Assembly: GCA_041685115.1 (NCBI GenBank)
Contig: JAWLGK010000006.1
Location: forward strand, 1 to 64,000
Length of the DNA: 64,000 nucleotides
From: JALOAT01 sp041685115
GTDB lineage: Bacteria; Pseudomonadota; Gammaproteobacteria; Thiohalomonadales; Thiohalomonadaceae
Direction: 5' to 3'
Positions 1 through 9,451 of the stretch are shown here, piece after piece. Made by a program: the position numbers and the translations under genes. Numbering within the stretch: the stretch's first letter is position 1; every line of letters starts with the position of its first letter. Below the pieces are notes generated by a model, which made no database searches, was not told the origin of the DNA, and saw nothing but the letters and a program-made list of their open reading frames with translations.

Positions 1-1109
1 TTCACTTCCAGCTTGCCGATGCCCTTCATGGTGGACTGGTAGGCGATGAGCGAGTAGGCGATGCCCACGCCCATGTTGCGCAGCACGGTGGAGTCGGTGA
101 GGTCGCGCTGCCAGCGGGAGATGGGCAGCTTGGCGGCCATGTGGTCCATGAGCGCGTTGGCCACGCCCAGGTTGCCCTCGGAGTTTTCGAAGTCGATGGG
201 ATTGACCTTGTGGGGCATGGTGGAGGAGCCCACTTCGCCGGCCACGGTCTTCTGCTTGAAATAGCCCACTGAGATGTAGGCCCACACGTCCTTGTCGAAA
301 TCCATGAGCACGGTGTTGAAGCGCTGCACGGCATGGAAGTATTCGGCGATGTAATCGTGGGGTTCGATCTGGGTGGTGTACGGGTTCCAGTCGAGGCCCA
401 GGCTCTCGACGAATTCCTTGGCGATGCGCTCCCAGTCCAGCTCCGGATAGGCGGAGAGGTGGGCGTTGTAGTTGCCCACGGCGCCGTTGATCTTGCCGAG
501 CAGCGCTACCGCCTTGAGCTGGTCGCGCTGGCGGCCGAGGCGATAGGCCACGTTGGCCATTTCCTTGCCCAGGGTGGTGGGCGAGGCAGGCTGGCCGTGG
601 GTGCGCGAGAGCATGGGGACCTCGGCGTAGCGTCGGCCCAGATCGGCCACGGCATCCACCAGCTCGTCGAGCGCGGGCAACAGCACCTGGGTGCGCGCCT
701 CGCGCAGCATGAGGGCGTGGGACAGGTTGTTGATGTCCTCGGAGGTGCAGGCGAAGTGGATGAACTCGGAGATCGCCTCCAGTTCGGCGTTGCCCGCAAT
801 CTTCTCCTTCAGGAAATACTCCACCGCCTTCACGTCGTGGTTGGTGGTGCGCTCGATGTTCTTCACCCGGCGCGCGTCTTCCTCGCTGAAGTTGGCGACG
901 ATGCCGTCCAGCACATTCATGGCATGCCCCGACAGCGGCGGCACCTCGGCGATGGCCGGCTCGGCGGCCAGGCGCTGCAGCCAGCGCACCTCCACCAGCA
1001 CGCGGTGCCGGATGAGGCCGTATTCACTGAAAATGGGGCGCAGGTCCGCGGCCTTGCTGCCGTAGCGGCCGTCGATGGGGGAAATGGCGGTGAGTTCGGA
1101 AAGCTCCAT
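1..1109 (-). CDS. purB: Adenylosuccinate lyase, 3' part cut off by the window edge
   Basis: This enzyme cleaves SAICAR and adenylosuccinate in purine synthesis. The frame opens at an ATG at 1109 (MELSELTAISPIDGRYGSKA) and runs without a stop to base 1, giving 369 codons of about 456 in the family. The fumarase/aspartase signature SSTMPHKVNP is visible with its Met at about residue 298, and the TSEDINNLSHAL segment precedes it. The start agrees with known gammaproteobacterial PurB N-termini. The gene is divergent from modC with a 357-bp gap. The last ~85 residues lie outside the window, so integrity of the 3' end cannot be judged. Confidence 0.96.
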   Translation of the reverse strand, partial: MELSELTAISPIDGRYGSKAADLRPIFSEYGLIRHRVLVEVRWLQRLAAEPAIAEVPPLSGHAMNVLDGIVANFSEEDARRVKNIERTTNHDVKAVEYFLKEKIAGNAELEAISEFIHFACTSEDINNLSHALMLREARTQVLLPALDELVDAVADLGRRYAEVPMLSRTHGQPASPTTLGKEMANVAYRLGRQRDQLKAVALLGKINGAVGNYNAHLSAYPELDWERIAKEFVESLGLDWNPYTTQIEPHDYIAEYFHAVQRFNTVLMDFDKDVWAYISVGYFKQKTVAGEVGSSTMPHKVNPIDFENSEGNLGVANALMDHMAAKLPISRWQRDLTDSTVLRNMGVGIAYSLIAYQSTMKGIGKLEV

Positions 1110-1466
1110 GCGGGCGTCCAGATCGGCTGTGTTTCGGGGAAGGGCGCGATCATACCACCCTTGGGGGGCAATGGCCGCGGCGGAGCCGGGTATCGCCACC
1201 GGCAGCGAAACCGGCGCGGTAGCGGGAACGCCGGGTCGCCGTCCGGGAGGCGCACTGCGGGATCGAGCGCCGCTCGGGTATTCCAAAAAGCGCCGTCGAG
1301 GACCTGCGGACGCCGGTATATAGTGGCGGCTTTGGCAACCGGTAATCCTCTCCATGCGGACAAGATTCTTCACGGCGTGGCGTCGCCCCGGCAGGGGAGA
1401 GCAGGTGAACGAGGCGGTGGTCATGCCGTTTACCCGGATGGCCAGCGTGGGGCAGGAACGCAAGGC
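1110..1466. other. Divergent intergenic region purB/modC, no gene seen
   Basis: The 357 bp should carry the promoters of both genes. I found no convincing −35/−10 pair, no ModE-like palindrome and no homologous coding sequence. A short frame (1354–1470) ends in an ATGA overlap with modC but resembles nothing known and is not called. Confidence 0.5.
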
Positions 1467-2546
1467 ATGAGCATCACAGCGCAGTTTTCCGCACAGCTCG
1501 GTCCCTTCGAGTTGAGCGCCGCCTTCGACGTACCCGCGCGCGGCGTCACCGCCCTGTTCGGTCCCTCCGGCTCCGGCAAGACCTCGGTACTGCGTTGCAT
1601 CGCGGGGCTGGAACGGGCCGCGGGTATGCTGCGGTTCGGTGACGCGGTGTGGCAGGACGATGCGGTCGGTCTGTTCGTGCCCAGCCACAAGCGGCCTATC
1701 GGCTACGTATTCCAGGAGGCCAGCCTGTTTGCGCACCTGTCGGTACGCCATAACCTGGAATACGGCTGGAAACGCGTGCCGGCGGCGCAGCGGCGCGTTG
1801 CCTTCGACGACGCGGTGGCGCTGCTTGGCATCGACACACTGCTCGAGCGTTCCGTGGCGGCGCTGTCCGGCGGCGAACGCCAGCGCATCGCCATCGCCCG
1901 TGCGCTGCTTACCAGTCCGGGCCTGCTGTTGATGGACGAGCCGCTCTCGGCACTCGATGCGCGCAGCAAGGCGGATATCCTGCCGTACCTGGAACGGTTG
2001 CACCGGGAGCTCGCCATTCCGGTGCTCTACGTGAGCCATTCACCCGACGAGGTGGCGCGCCTGGCCGATCACATGGTGCTCATGGAGCAGGGCAGCGTGC
2101 GCGCGGTGGGCACGCCTGCGGAGCTGATGACGCGGCTCGATTTGCCGCTGGCACGGGATGAACAGGCCGAGTCGGTAATCGAATGCGTGGTGGCCTCACA
2201 TGACGACCACTATCACCTCTCTCACCTGGATTTCGTGGGTGGGCGGTTTTCGGTGCCACGACTCAAGCTGCTGCCCGGCGAATGCGCCCGGGTGCGCATC
2301 CACGCCCGCGACGTGAGTCTGGCCCTCCAGCGACACCGTGACAGCAGCATCCTCAACATCGTCGAAGGACGGGTGCTCGACCTCGTTACCATCAGCGGCT
2401 GGCAGACCGTCGTGCGGCTCGGCCTCGGGCCGAGCCATGACATCCCCTTGGTAGCCCGCATCACCCGTCGCTCGGCCGACAAGCTGGGACTCAAGTGCGG
2501 CTCGCGCGTTTTCGCCCAGGTAAAGAGTGTCGTGCTTGCCGAATGA
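1467..2546 (+). CDS. modC: Molybdate ABC transporter ATP-binding protein
   Basis: This is the ATPase subunit of the molybdate importer. The 359 residues match the usual ModC length. The Walker A loop (GPSGSGKTS) lies at residues 32–40, followed by the signature LSGGERQRIAIARALL and Walker B LLLMDEPLSALD. The C-terminal third is the Mop-type molybdate-binding domain; its ending (RVFAQVKSV) is typical of ModC rather than of CysA or FbpC. The ATG at 1467 has AGGA nine bases upstream. No modA or modB is next to it: upstream is divergent purB and downstream is a convergent unrelated operon, so it is an orphan here and its partners must be encoded elsewhere or lost. Confidence 0.92.
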   Translation: MSITAQFSAQLGPFELSAAFDVPARGVTALFGPSGSGKTSVLRCIAGLERAAGMLRFGDAVWQDDAVGLFVPSHKRPIGYVFQEASLFAHLSVRHNLEYGWKRVPAAQRRVAFDDAVALLGIDTLLERSVAALSGGERQRIAIARALLTSPGLLLMDEPLSALDARSKADILPYLERLHRELAIPVLYVSHSPDEVARLADHMVLMEQGSVRAVGTPAELMTRLDLPLARDEQAESVIECVVASHDDHYHLSHLDFVGGRFSVPRLKLLPGECARVRIHARDVSLALQRHRDSSILNIVEGRVLDLVTISGWQTVVRLGLGPSHDIPLVARITRRSADKLGLKCGSRVFAQVKSVVLAE

Positions 2547-2582
2547 AACCTCGGCACACCTTCCGCACTGTGTGTGAAGAGC

Positions 2583-3581
2583 CTAACCGAAGGCCTCGAT
2601 GTCCGTGACCGGAGCGGGGTCTCCGGCGGCAGTGTGGTCTTGCGCCGCGTGGCCGAAGGCCCGCTGCGCGTAGACCGCGCGTTCGGCCGCCGTGAGCCCG
2701 GTCGGCGCGTGTTGTTCGATGTGGGCGAGGCGGGGTTCGAGGCCCTGGCGGTTGGCCACCTGGATGCTGAGACCCGGTCGCGCGTTGAGTTCGAGCAGCA
2801 GCGGGCCGCTGCGGTCGAGCACGATGTCGGCGCCCAGATAGCCGAGACCGCTCATGTCGTAGCAGCGCGAGGCGAGTTCGAGGATCGCGGACCAGCCCGG
2901 GACGGTCAGGTGCTCCAGTGGTTTGCCGGTATCCGGATGGCAGGCCACCGGGCGATTGAACTGCACGCCGCCGACAGCGTGACCGCTGCCCATGTCGATG
3001 CCCACACCCACGGCGCCCTGATGGAGATTGGCCTTGCCGTCCGAGGCGTGGGTGGCAAGTCGCAGCATGGCCATCACAGGAAAGCCGCGAAACACGATGA
3101 TGCGGATATCCGGCACGCCTTCCACGCTGTAGTCGGCGAAGGTGTCGTCGCAGTGGATGAGTTCCTCGACGATGACCACGTCGGGCGTGCCGGCCAGGCT
3201 GAACAGGCCAGCGAGGGTGTTGTGGGCGTGGCGCTGCAAGTCCTGATCGCTGATCCAGTGGCCGTTGCTCTTCTGGTGCCCGCGTTCGCCGCTCTCGCGG
3301 ATGACCAGGATGCCCTTGCCGCCGCTGCCCTTGGCGGGCTTGAGCACGAAGCCGTGCCTCGGCAGTCCGGTGCTCAGGTGACGCACCTCGTGGGGGCGGC
3401 GCACCACCGCGAGCACCTGGGCCGTGGCGATGCCCGCCTCGCGCGCCAGCAGCTTGGTCTTCAGCTTGTCGTCCACCGCCGGGTAGCGGGAACGATCGTT
3501 GTAGGTGTGGATGTAGCGCAGGTTGCGCCGGTTCATGCCGACGATGCCGAGCCTGCGCAACTCGCCGGGCTTAATGAACAT
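2583..3581 (-). CDS. Alpha-L-glutamate ligase-like ATP-grasp protein
   Basis: This is an ATP-grasp ligase of the RimK-related family that sits in gammaproteobacterial operons with a transglutaminase-like membrane protein. It has 332 residues. The nucleotide-binding lysine motif is GFVLKPAKGSGGKGILVI, and the metal-binding end of the fold is LLLELNARPGLSIQ. RimK-type enzymes add glutamate to a protein or peptide amine; the acceptor here is unknown. Its 5' end overlaps the 3' end of the transglutaminase-like gene by 11 bp, so the two are translated from one mRNA. It is the last gene of a three-gene operon (retropepsin-like, transglutaminase-like, ligase). No signal peptide is seen, so it acts in the cytoplasm. 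Confidence 0.9.
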   Translation of the reverse strand: MFIKPGELRRLGIVGMNRRNLRYIHTYNDRSRYPAVDDKLKTKLLAREAGIATAQVLAVVRRPHEVRHLSTGLPRHGFVLKPAKGSGGKGILVIRESGERGHQKSNGHWISDQDLQRHAHNTLAGLFSLAGTPDVVIVEELIHCDDTFADYSVEGVPDIRIIVFRGFPVMAMLRLATHASDGKANLHQGAVGVGIDMGSGHAVGGVQFNRPVACHPDTGKPLEHLTVPGWSAILELASRCYDMSGLGYLGADIVLDRSGPLLLELNARPGLSIQVANRQGLEPRLAHIEQHAPTGLTAAERAVYAQRAFGHAAQDHTAAGDPAPVTDIEAFG

Positions 3582-5091
3582 CGAGCTGTTCCCGCATGCC
3601 GGCGAAGCGCCGTAGTTCCAGCAGGCGGTAGCCGGTATAGCTGCCCGCGGCGACGACCACCGACAGGATCACCAGTTGCAGGCCGATGAAGTTGAAGGCG
3701 ACATGTTTCACGATGGCATTGTTCATCACCAGGAAGGCGATGACCGCGGTGAGCAGGCTGCCGCCGGTCTGCACGATGACCTCGCGCGGGCCCTCTTCTT
3801 CCCACAGGATGGACATGCGTTCGATGGTCCAGGAGATGATGACCATGGGGAAGAACATGAGCTTGAGGCCCGCATTGAGCCCCATGTGGAAGCTCAGGAC
3901 GGAGAACAGGCCGATGAGGCCGACCACGGCGATGATTACGGCTGACACGCGCGACACCAGCAGCAGGTTCAGGCGCGACACGTAGGAGCGTAACCACAGG
4001 CCGACGCTGATGAGCAGGATGAACAGCGGCACACCGGCGAGCAGCGAGGTCTGCATGAAGGCCAGCGCGATCAGCACCGGCATGAAGGTGCCGGCGGTGC
4101 GGATGCCCACGAACACGCGCAGCAGCACGACCATCAGGGCACCCACCGGAATCAGCAGCAGGTTCTGGAACATGGCGCGTTCTTCCACGGGCAGGCTGTG
4201 GATGCTGAAGTTCAGCAGCGCGTCGGCCTTTTGCAGCGTCTGGGAGACCTCCAACGCGGGCTGGTATTGCTTGATCATGGAGAACAGCAGGGTGGAGTTC
4301 ACACCACCCACCACGTCCAGCACCGGCGCACCGTTCACTTCCCAGAGCAGCAGATCCCCCGGGCGGCCTTCACGCCCGGTGCGTGGGTTGAAGAACTGCG
4401 CCTTGTCGCCATCACGCACCTGCACAAAGGTCTCGAGCTTTTGCTGACGGCGGCCGTCGCGCAAGTAGATGCCGCGCACCACGGTGGCGTGCACCCCGGC
4501 GCGTGCAAGCAGGTCGACCAGCACCTCCGCATGACTGGCCTGGGAGAGCAGCAGGCGCGCCTGGTCACTCAACGATGGCTGGGTCAGGTTGCGTAGCAAT
4601 TCGCGGGTGAGGGAGAAGGGTGAGGCGGACCTGGCGTAGGCCTCCTGGAGCAATTGTTCGGCGGAGGTGCGGAAGGCCTCGTCGCGTACCAGCGTACCGG
4701 GTACCGCCGGTGCCGGCGCGGGAAGCGTGGATGGGGTTTCGCTGAGCAGCAGGCGCGCCTTGTAGTAGAGCGTCTGCGGTCCGGCGGCGTGGCGGATGGA
4801 CCATTCCACGCGTCTGCCCGTGGCCGGTTCCACCACGCTGGCACCATAACCCGGCGAGACCGTGTGTTCGCTCAGGCGCAGGTAACCGGCCGGTTGGTCG
4901 GGGACCGCCAGGGAAACCAGCACCGGGTCGCCGGTGGCCTCGAAGTGTACCTGCGCCTCGACCTCCCAGATCTCGCGGTGTTCGCCAGGCAGCAGCGGCA
5001 CGTCGTAGCCATAGCGCTGAATGGCGATCAGCACCACGCCCGCGATGAACAGACCGGCTACCAGTGCGTAGAACGGCGTGCGGGATTTCAC
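3571..5091 (-). CDS. Inactive transglutaminase domain fused to seven membrane helices
   Basis: A 506-residue inner-membrane protein: one N-terminal membrane segment (about residues 8–25), a periplasmic region with a transglutaminase-like fold (to about residue 300), then a block of hydrophobic helices (about 310–490). In active transglutaminases the triad is Cys, His (HAWVEV) and Asp (DPT). Here the matching places read SHAEVLVDLLARAG, LETFVQVRD and FFNPRTG, so Cys, His and Asp all appear replaced. This fits the Pfam family described as inactive transglutaminase fused to 7 TM helices. It overlaps the upstream retropepsin-like gene by 4 bp and the downstream ligase by 11 bp. It may bind a peptide in the periplasm and signal or transport across the membrane, but that is inference. 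Confidence 0.9.
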   Translation of the reverse strand: MKSRTPFYALVAGLFIAGVVLIAIQRYGYDVPLLPGEHREIWEVEAQVHFEATGDPVLVSLAVPDQPAGYLRLSEHTVSPGYGASVVEPATGRRVEWSIRHAAGPQTLYYKARLLLSETPSTLPAPAPAVPGTLVRDEAFRTSAEQLLQEAYARSASPFSLTRELLRNLTQPSLSDQARLLLSQASHAEVLVDLLARAGVHATVVRGIYLRDGRRQQKLETFVQVRDGDKAQFFNPRTGREGRPGDLLLWEVNGAPVLDVVGGVNSTLLFSMIKQYQPALEVSQTLQKADALLNFSIHSLPVEERAMFQNLLLIPVGALMVVLLRVFVGIRTAGTFMPVLIALAFMQTSLLAGVPLFILLISVGLWLRSYVSRLNLLLVSRVSAVIIAVVGLIGLFSVLSFHMGLNAGLKLMFFPMVIISWTIERMSILWEEEGPREVIVQTGGSLLTAVIAFLVMNNAIVKHVAFNFIGLQLVILSVVVAAGSYTGYRLLELRRFAGMREQLDVH

Positions 5092-5819
5092 GGGGTGTCA
5101 TCCGCGGCGGGTGGTGGGCGCTGGCCGGATTCCACGAACTTGCGGCCTACGTCCACGAGGGCGATGTCCATGAAGAAATTGCGGCCAAGCAACACGGGGT
5201 AGAGCATTTGTTCGCGGTCCGTGAGGGAGAACTCGGCCGGTTGTGTCACGCGCCCGAGCTTCACGGGGAGCGTCACCACGGGGCGGCGCTCGGTGCCGGT
5301 CGCGGAGGCCTGCCGGATGCGGATGTAGCGCGCGATGGGGGCTTCCAGGGCGGCGGCGCCGCTCTGCTTGTCGGGGGTGAAGCGCACCCAGCGCTTGCCG
5401 TCCCGTTCGAACTCGACGATGTTCTCGGCGTGCAGCGATGAGGTGGCCGCGCCGGTATCGATGCGCGCCTTCAGGCGTTTCTCGACGCCCTGGATGCTGA
5501 CCCATTCCAGCCGGCCGAACACCACCTTCTCGCCGGGCGGCGGGGTAGTGCAGGCGACATCGGCACTCGCCTTGTCGGTGGAGCCGTTGTCCCTCAGCAG
5601 GTCTTCCAGGCGATCCAGTCGCACCTCGAGATCGGCCTGCAATTCCTCCTGCCGGAGGAGCAGTGACTGGTTCAGCTCCAGTTGCGTCCCAAGGCGCGCC
5701 TCACAGCGTGCGAGCCGCTGGTTCAGCTCCTCGTTGGCCTGCCAGGGCATGTGCCCGGCGCAACCCGCCAGCAGGGGCATGAGCAACCAGGGAAGCAGGT
5801 ACCGGGAAGTGGAAGGCAT
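5088..5819 (-). CDS. Retropepsin-like lipoprotein (RimK-associated 'ATP-dependent zinc protease' family)
   Basis: The 243-residue product begins with a lipoprotein signal ending LLAGC (Cys20), then a coiled-coil stretch (about residues 30–78) rich in Leu/Glu/Arg, then the PF05618-type domain. The key motif is DTGAATSSLHA with Asp121; a D-T-G-A motif is the hallmark of retropepsin aspartic proteases, so the common label 'zinc protease' is doubtful. The start at 5819 gives a compact lipoprotein signal; an in-frame ATG at 5831 is the alternative. It is first in the operon with the transglutaminase-like and ATP-grasp genes and overlaps the former by 4 bp. A lipid-anchored envelope protease or peptide binder is the likely role; the substrate is unknown. 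Confidence 0.85.
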   Translation of the reverse strand: MPSTSRYLLPWLLMPLLAGCAGHMPWQANEELNQRLARCEARLGTQLELNQSLLLRQEELQADLEVRLDRLEDLLRDNGSTDKASADVACTTPPPGEKVVFGRLEWVSIQGVEKRLKARIDTGAATSSLHAENIVEFERDGKRWVRFTPDKQSGAAALEAPIARYIRIRQASATGTERRPVVTLPVKLGRVTQPAEFSLTDREQMLYPVLLGRNFFMDIALVDVGRKFVESGQRPPPAADDTP

Positions 5820-6007
5820 GGCATATCTCATGGTTCGGGCTACCGTCCCATGCGTTTTCTTATGGGGGAAATACAAGAACGGGTTAGACGCGCATGATAG
5901 CGCAGCCGCTGGACAGTCGTGAATGCAGCGAATGTGAGCGGGTTCGAAAAGCAGGCTGTATCGGGATGAATACTGGGCATCCGATGTAGATACCGTCTTA
6001 CGCGTGC

Positions 6008-6155
6008 GTGGGAGCGAGCTTCCGCTCGCGAATTCCCGGCTGCGGCCTCCTGGGCTTGTCGCGAGCAGAAGCTCGCTCCCACAAACCCGGTGATCACAGG
6101 GCGGGAGCGGCCTCAGGCCGCGATGGTTTTCATCGCGCTGAGCCCGCTCCTATGG
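6008..6155. repeat. Two REP-like inverted pairs
   Basis: The first pair has arms GTGGGAGCGAGCTTCCGCTC at 6008 and its inverse ending CGCTCCCAC at 6082. The second, of a related type (GGGAGCGGCCTCAGGCCGCG), spans about 6101–6155. Related pairs recur at 24068–24130 and 28196–28259. They fill the 347-bp gap between the retropepsin-like operon and the helicase gene; no gene is seen there. Confidence 0.8.
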
Positions 6156-6166
6156 CAGAAGAACGG

Positions 6167-9100
6167 TTATTGCGGTAACGGCGCCAGCAGCCCGGCGATG
6201 TCGGCCTCGCTGAACTTGGCCAGGGCAGCGGCATCTTCGGAGAGCACGCCGGCGGCGAGGCTGGCCTTCTTTTCCTGCAGGGCGAGGATCTTTTCCTCGA
6301 TGCTGCCGGCCACCACCAGCTTGTAGACGAACACGTTGCGGGTCTGGCCGATGCGGTGGGCGCGGTCGGTGGCCTGATTTTCCACCGCCGGATTCCACCA
6401 GGGATCGTAGTGGATCACCGTGTCCGCGGCGGTGAGGTTGAGGCCGACACCGCCGGCCTTGAGGCTGATGAGGAAGATCGGTACCTCACCGCCCTGGAAG
6501 CGGTCGATGACCTTGTCGCGCTGGCGCGTCTCGCCGGTGAGCACCACATAGGGCAGCTCGCGCTTGTCGAGCGCGGCGCCGATGAGGTCGAGCATGGTGG
6601 TGAACTGGGAGAAGACCAGGATGCGCCGCCCTTCGTCCACCAGCTCCGGCAGCATTTCCATGAGCAGATCCAGCTTGGCACGTTCCTTCACGCGCGCGGC
6701 GGCCGGGGTCTTCACCAGGCGCGGATCGCAACATACCTGACGCAGCTTGAGCAGTGCGTCCAGGATGACGATCTGGCTGCGCGCGAAACCCTGCACGGCC
6801 ACCGCCTCGCGCACCTTTTCGTCCATGGCGCTGCGCACGGTTTCGTAAAGGTCACGCTGGCTGCCTTCCAGTTCGACGCTGCGCACGATGATGCTCTTGG
6901 GCGGCAGTTCCTTGGCCACGTCCTCCTTGCGGCGGCGCAGCAGGAAGGGTTTCACGCGTTTCGCCAGCACATCGCGGCGCAGTGCGTCGCCGTGTTTCTC
7001 GATGGGGGTGCGGAAACGCCGCGTGAAGTCCTTCAGGTCGCCGAGAAACCCCGGCAGCAGGAAATCGAACTGCGCCCACAGCTCACCGAGATGATTTTCC
7101 AGCGGCGTGCCGGTGATGCACAGGCGGTGGCGCGATTTGAGCGTACGGATCACCTGGGCGGCCTTGCTGGCGACGTTCTTGACCGTCTGCGCCTCGTCGA
7201 GGATGAGCATGTGGTATTCGTGCGCGGCCAGTTCGTCCGCATCGCGCCACAGCAGCGGATAGGTGGTGAGTACCACGTCGTGGTGCGGGATCTGCGCGAA
7301 CTGCTCCTTGCGCAGCGGGCCGTGTAGCGGCAGCACGCGCAGGGCCGGGGCGCAGCGCGCGGCCTCGCGGCGCCAGTTGAACAGCAGCGAGGTGGGCAGC
7401 ACCACCAGGGCCGGGCGGTCCAGGCGGCCGGCGTTCTTTTCCGTGAGCAGGTGGGCGAGCGCCTGGGCGGTCTTGCCGAGGCCCATGTCGTCGGCGAGCA
7501 CCCCGGCCAGTTCCTGTTCGCGCAGGAATTGCAGCCAGGCGAGGCCCTCGCGCTGATAGGGTCGCAGTTGCAGCGTGAAGCCCTCGGGCGCGGGTATGTC
7601 CCGGATGCCTTGGCTCTCCTGCAGGCGTTCGGCCAGCCGGCGCACATCCTCCGTACCCTTGAACTGCCAATGCGCCATGTTCGCCAGTTCGGCGAGACGC
7701 GGTGCGTCGAGGCGCGACAGGCGCAGGGTGTCGTCGGCGGCGGCGTCGAACAGGTCGATGAGCGTGCGCACCAGGGGCTTGAGGCGCGCCGCCGGCACCG
7801 CCACGCGCACGCCTTCGGGGGTGATGAGCGGAACGATCTCCTCGTCGGCGACGGCCTCGACCGCAGCGGCGTCGAGCCAGCGTGCGTCGCGCTTCAGCAG
7901 GTTTTGCAGCAGCGGCGGCAGCGGCACGCGGCGGCCTTCCACCACGATACCCATGTCCAGGTTGAACCAGCCGCCTTCGTCGGAGAGCTCGGCGTCCCAG
8001 GCCTCCACCTGCACCATGTGATGGCGGAAGTTGTGCGCATGATGCACCTCCCAGCCGGCCGCGCGCAGGCGCGGCACGTCATGTTGCATGAAGCTGGGCC
8101 AGGCGTCGGGGCTCGGCAGGCCGTAGATCAAACCGCCCGGGCGGTTGTGCGTGTACAGCGCCTGGATGGGCACCTTGGTGAGCTGGTAGTTGCGCAGCGA
8201 CTTGAGCCACTTCGCTTCTCTGTCCAGGTTACGCACCACGCGCACGGGCTCGCCTTGCGCGTCGGTGAGGAATTCCGTGGGTTCATCGGCGGGCACGCGG
8301 ACGTCGCCATAACGAAACGCCGGACGCGCGTAATCGAAGGCCGTCTGGAAGGTGGGATAGTCGCGGTAGTCGCGCACGAACACGATCTCCGCGGTGTCCA
8401 GTTCCAGTGCCGGCACCGGCTCCTGGTCGATGACCCGCAGCACCGGCGGCGACGGTGCGGGCACCTGCGGCGCCAGCTCGGCCAGGGCCGAGGCCACCAC
8501 GGGCAGGTCCGGCGCCTCCAGGGGGGGGATATTCAGCAGGCGCTCCAGCTTCGCCGTGGGCAACGTGCTGTGCACCGGGCCGAGGGTGTGCGTCTTTGGG
8601 TCCAGGTACCACAGGCCGCCCACCGGGATCACCGCGAGTGCGGCGGGCATGACGGTCATGTCCGGCACCAGACGGCCGAGGGCATCCTGGCGCCAGGAGA
8701 GGGTGCCGATGCGCTCGTCACCGGGTTGCAGGTCGACCAGGACGTCGGTGTCCTCGTCGCCGTACGTGAGGCGGCCCGAGGCGAGCAGCCGCTGCATGAG
8801 TTCGGCACCGTGCGGCCCTGCCAGGGGATAGGTGCCGCTGTAGGTGTGCTCAGTGTCCTGTTGCAGCCACAGCAGACGCAGGATGGCCAGGTCGTCCTGA
8901 TCGACGAAGCGTGGCGGCTGTCGCAGGGCGCGCTCCACGTTATTCCAGTCTTCCAGCGGCGGGGTGATGTCGCCGGCGCGGGTGCGGTAGCCCTTCAAGA
9001 AGCCGACCCGCCAGGATGTGCCGTGATAATCCGGCGCCTCAAGGCGGTACAGCAACACCTGCGTGCGGGCAGGCGGTCTCTTTGTGCGTGTGGCGGCCGG

Positions 9101-9451
9101 GCGTTCTTCCGTGCGGAAGGCGTCCAGCCAGGCGAGCACCGACGGATTGACGGTGCTGGGCGATGAGCGGGTGCGCAAGGCGGCCAGCAGGGCGGCCGCG
9201 GTGTGCTTGCAGTTCCAGCCCACCGGGCAGGTGCAGCGGGCGTGCACGCCGGTGGCGGGGCCGCGTCGGCCGGCATAGAAGGTGATGGTGATGCGGTAGG
9301 GTTTCACCGCCGTGCCCGGCACCTCGGCCGTCAGACGGTCCGCGCGCACCGCGAGGTTGCGCACCGAGCCCACGTAGCCCGCCGCCTTCTCGACCTGGCG
9401 AGCGCCCAACCAGCGCTCGACGTCTTGTGTGGTGTACGGAGGCAGGCTCAT
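6167..9451 (-). CDS. SWIM zinc-finger / SNF2-family DEAD/DEAH helicase
   Basis: A 1094-residue Swi2/Snf2 ATPase. The N-terminal SWIM zinc finger (C73, C75, C81, H83 in CTCPVGWNCKH) is followed by a long lineage-specific region of about 500 residues. The two RecA lobes come last: Walker A DDMGLGKT (Lys about 660), DEAQ box near 752, TGTPLENHLGELW, LVFSQFT, and the final motif QATDRAHRIGQTRNVFVYKL. Such proteins remodel protein–DNA complexes, and a link to RNA polymerase recycling (as for RapA) is possible but unproven. I chose the ATG at 9451 (MSLPPYTTQD) because the region upstream of it in frame is arginine-rich and unlike the family. It is probably monocistronic, with a 407-bp gap to the next gene on the same strand. 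Confidence 0.93.
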   Translation of the reverse strand: MSLPPYTTQDVERWLGARQVEKAAGYVGSVRNLAVRADRLTAEVPGTAVKPYRITITFYAGRRGPATGVHARCTCPVGWNCKHTAAALLAALRTRSSPSTVNPSVLAWLDAFRTEERPAATRTKRPPARTQVLLYRLEAPDYHGTSWRVGFLKGYRTRAGDITPPLEDWNNVERALRQPPRFVDQDDLAILRLLWLQQDTEHTYSGTYPLAGPHGAELMQRLLASGRLTYGDEDTDVLVDLQPGDERIGTLSWRQDALGRLVPDMTVMPAALAVIPVGGLWYLDPKTHTLGPVHSTLPTAKLERLLNIPPLEAPDLPVVASALAELAPQVPAPSPPVLRVIDQEPVPALELDTAEIVFVRDYRDYPTFQTAFDYARPAFRYGDVRVPADEPTEFLTDAQGEPVRVVRNLDREAKWLKSLRNYQLTKVPIQALYTHNRPGGLIYGLPSPDAWPSFMQHDVPRLRAAGWEVHHAHNFRHHMVQVEAWDAELSDEGGWFNLDMGIVVEGRRVPLPPLLQNLLKRDARWLDAAAVEAVADEEIVPLITPEGVRVAVPAARLKPLVRTLIDLFDAAADDTLRLSRLDAPRLAELANMAHWQFKGTEDVRRLAERLQESQGIRDIPAPEGFTLQLRPYQREGLAWLQFLREQELAGVLADDMGLGKTAQALAHLLTEKNAGRLDRPALVVLPTSLLFNWRREAARCAPALRVLPLHGPLRKEQFAQIPHHDVVLTTYPLLWRDADELAAHEYHMLILDEAQTVKNVASKAAQVIRTLKSRHRLCITGTPLENHLGELWAQFDFLLPGFLGDLKDFTRRFRTPIEKHGDALRRDVLAKRVKPFLLRRRKEDVAKELPPKSIIVRSVELEGSQRDLYETVRSAMDEKVREAVAVQGFARSQIVILDALLKLRQVCCDPRLVKTPAAARVKERAKLDLLMEMLPELVDEGRRILVFSQFTTMLDLIGAALDKRELPYVVLTGETRQRDKVIDRFQGGEVPIFLISLKAGGVGLNLTAADTVIHYDPWWNPAVENQATDRAHRIGQTRNVFVYKLVVAGSIEEKILALQEKKASLAAGVLSEDAAALAKFSEADIAGLLAPLPQ

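Noticed and set aside
1354..1470. Small frame with ATGA overlap to modC
   Set aside because: It is short, Arg-rich and unlike ModB or any known leader; no convincing ribosome-binding site.
7451..9166. Long open frame antisense to the SNF2 helicase gene
   Set aside because: High GC causes long antisense frames; its His/Val/Gln-rich product has no recognisable domain, while the opposite strand encodes a complete helicase.
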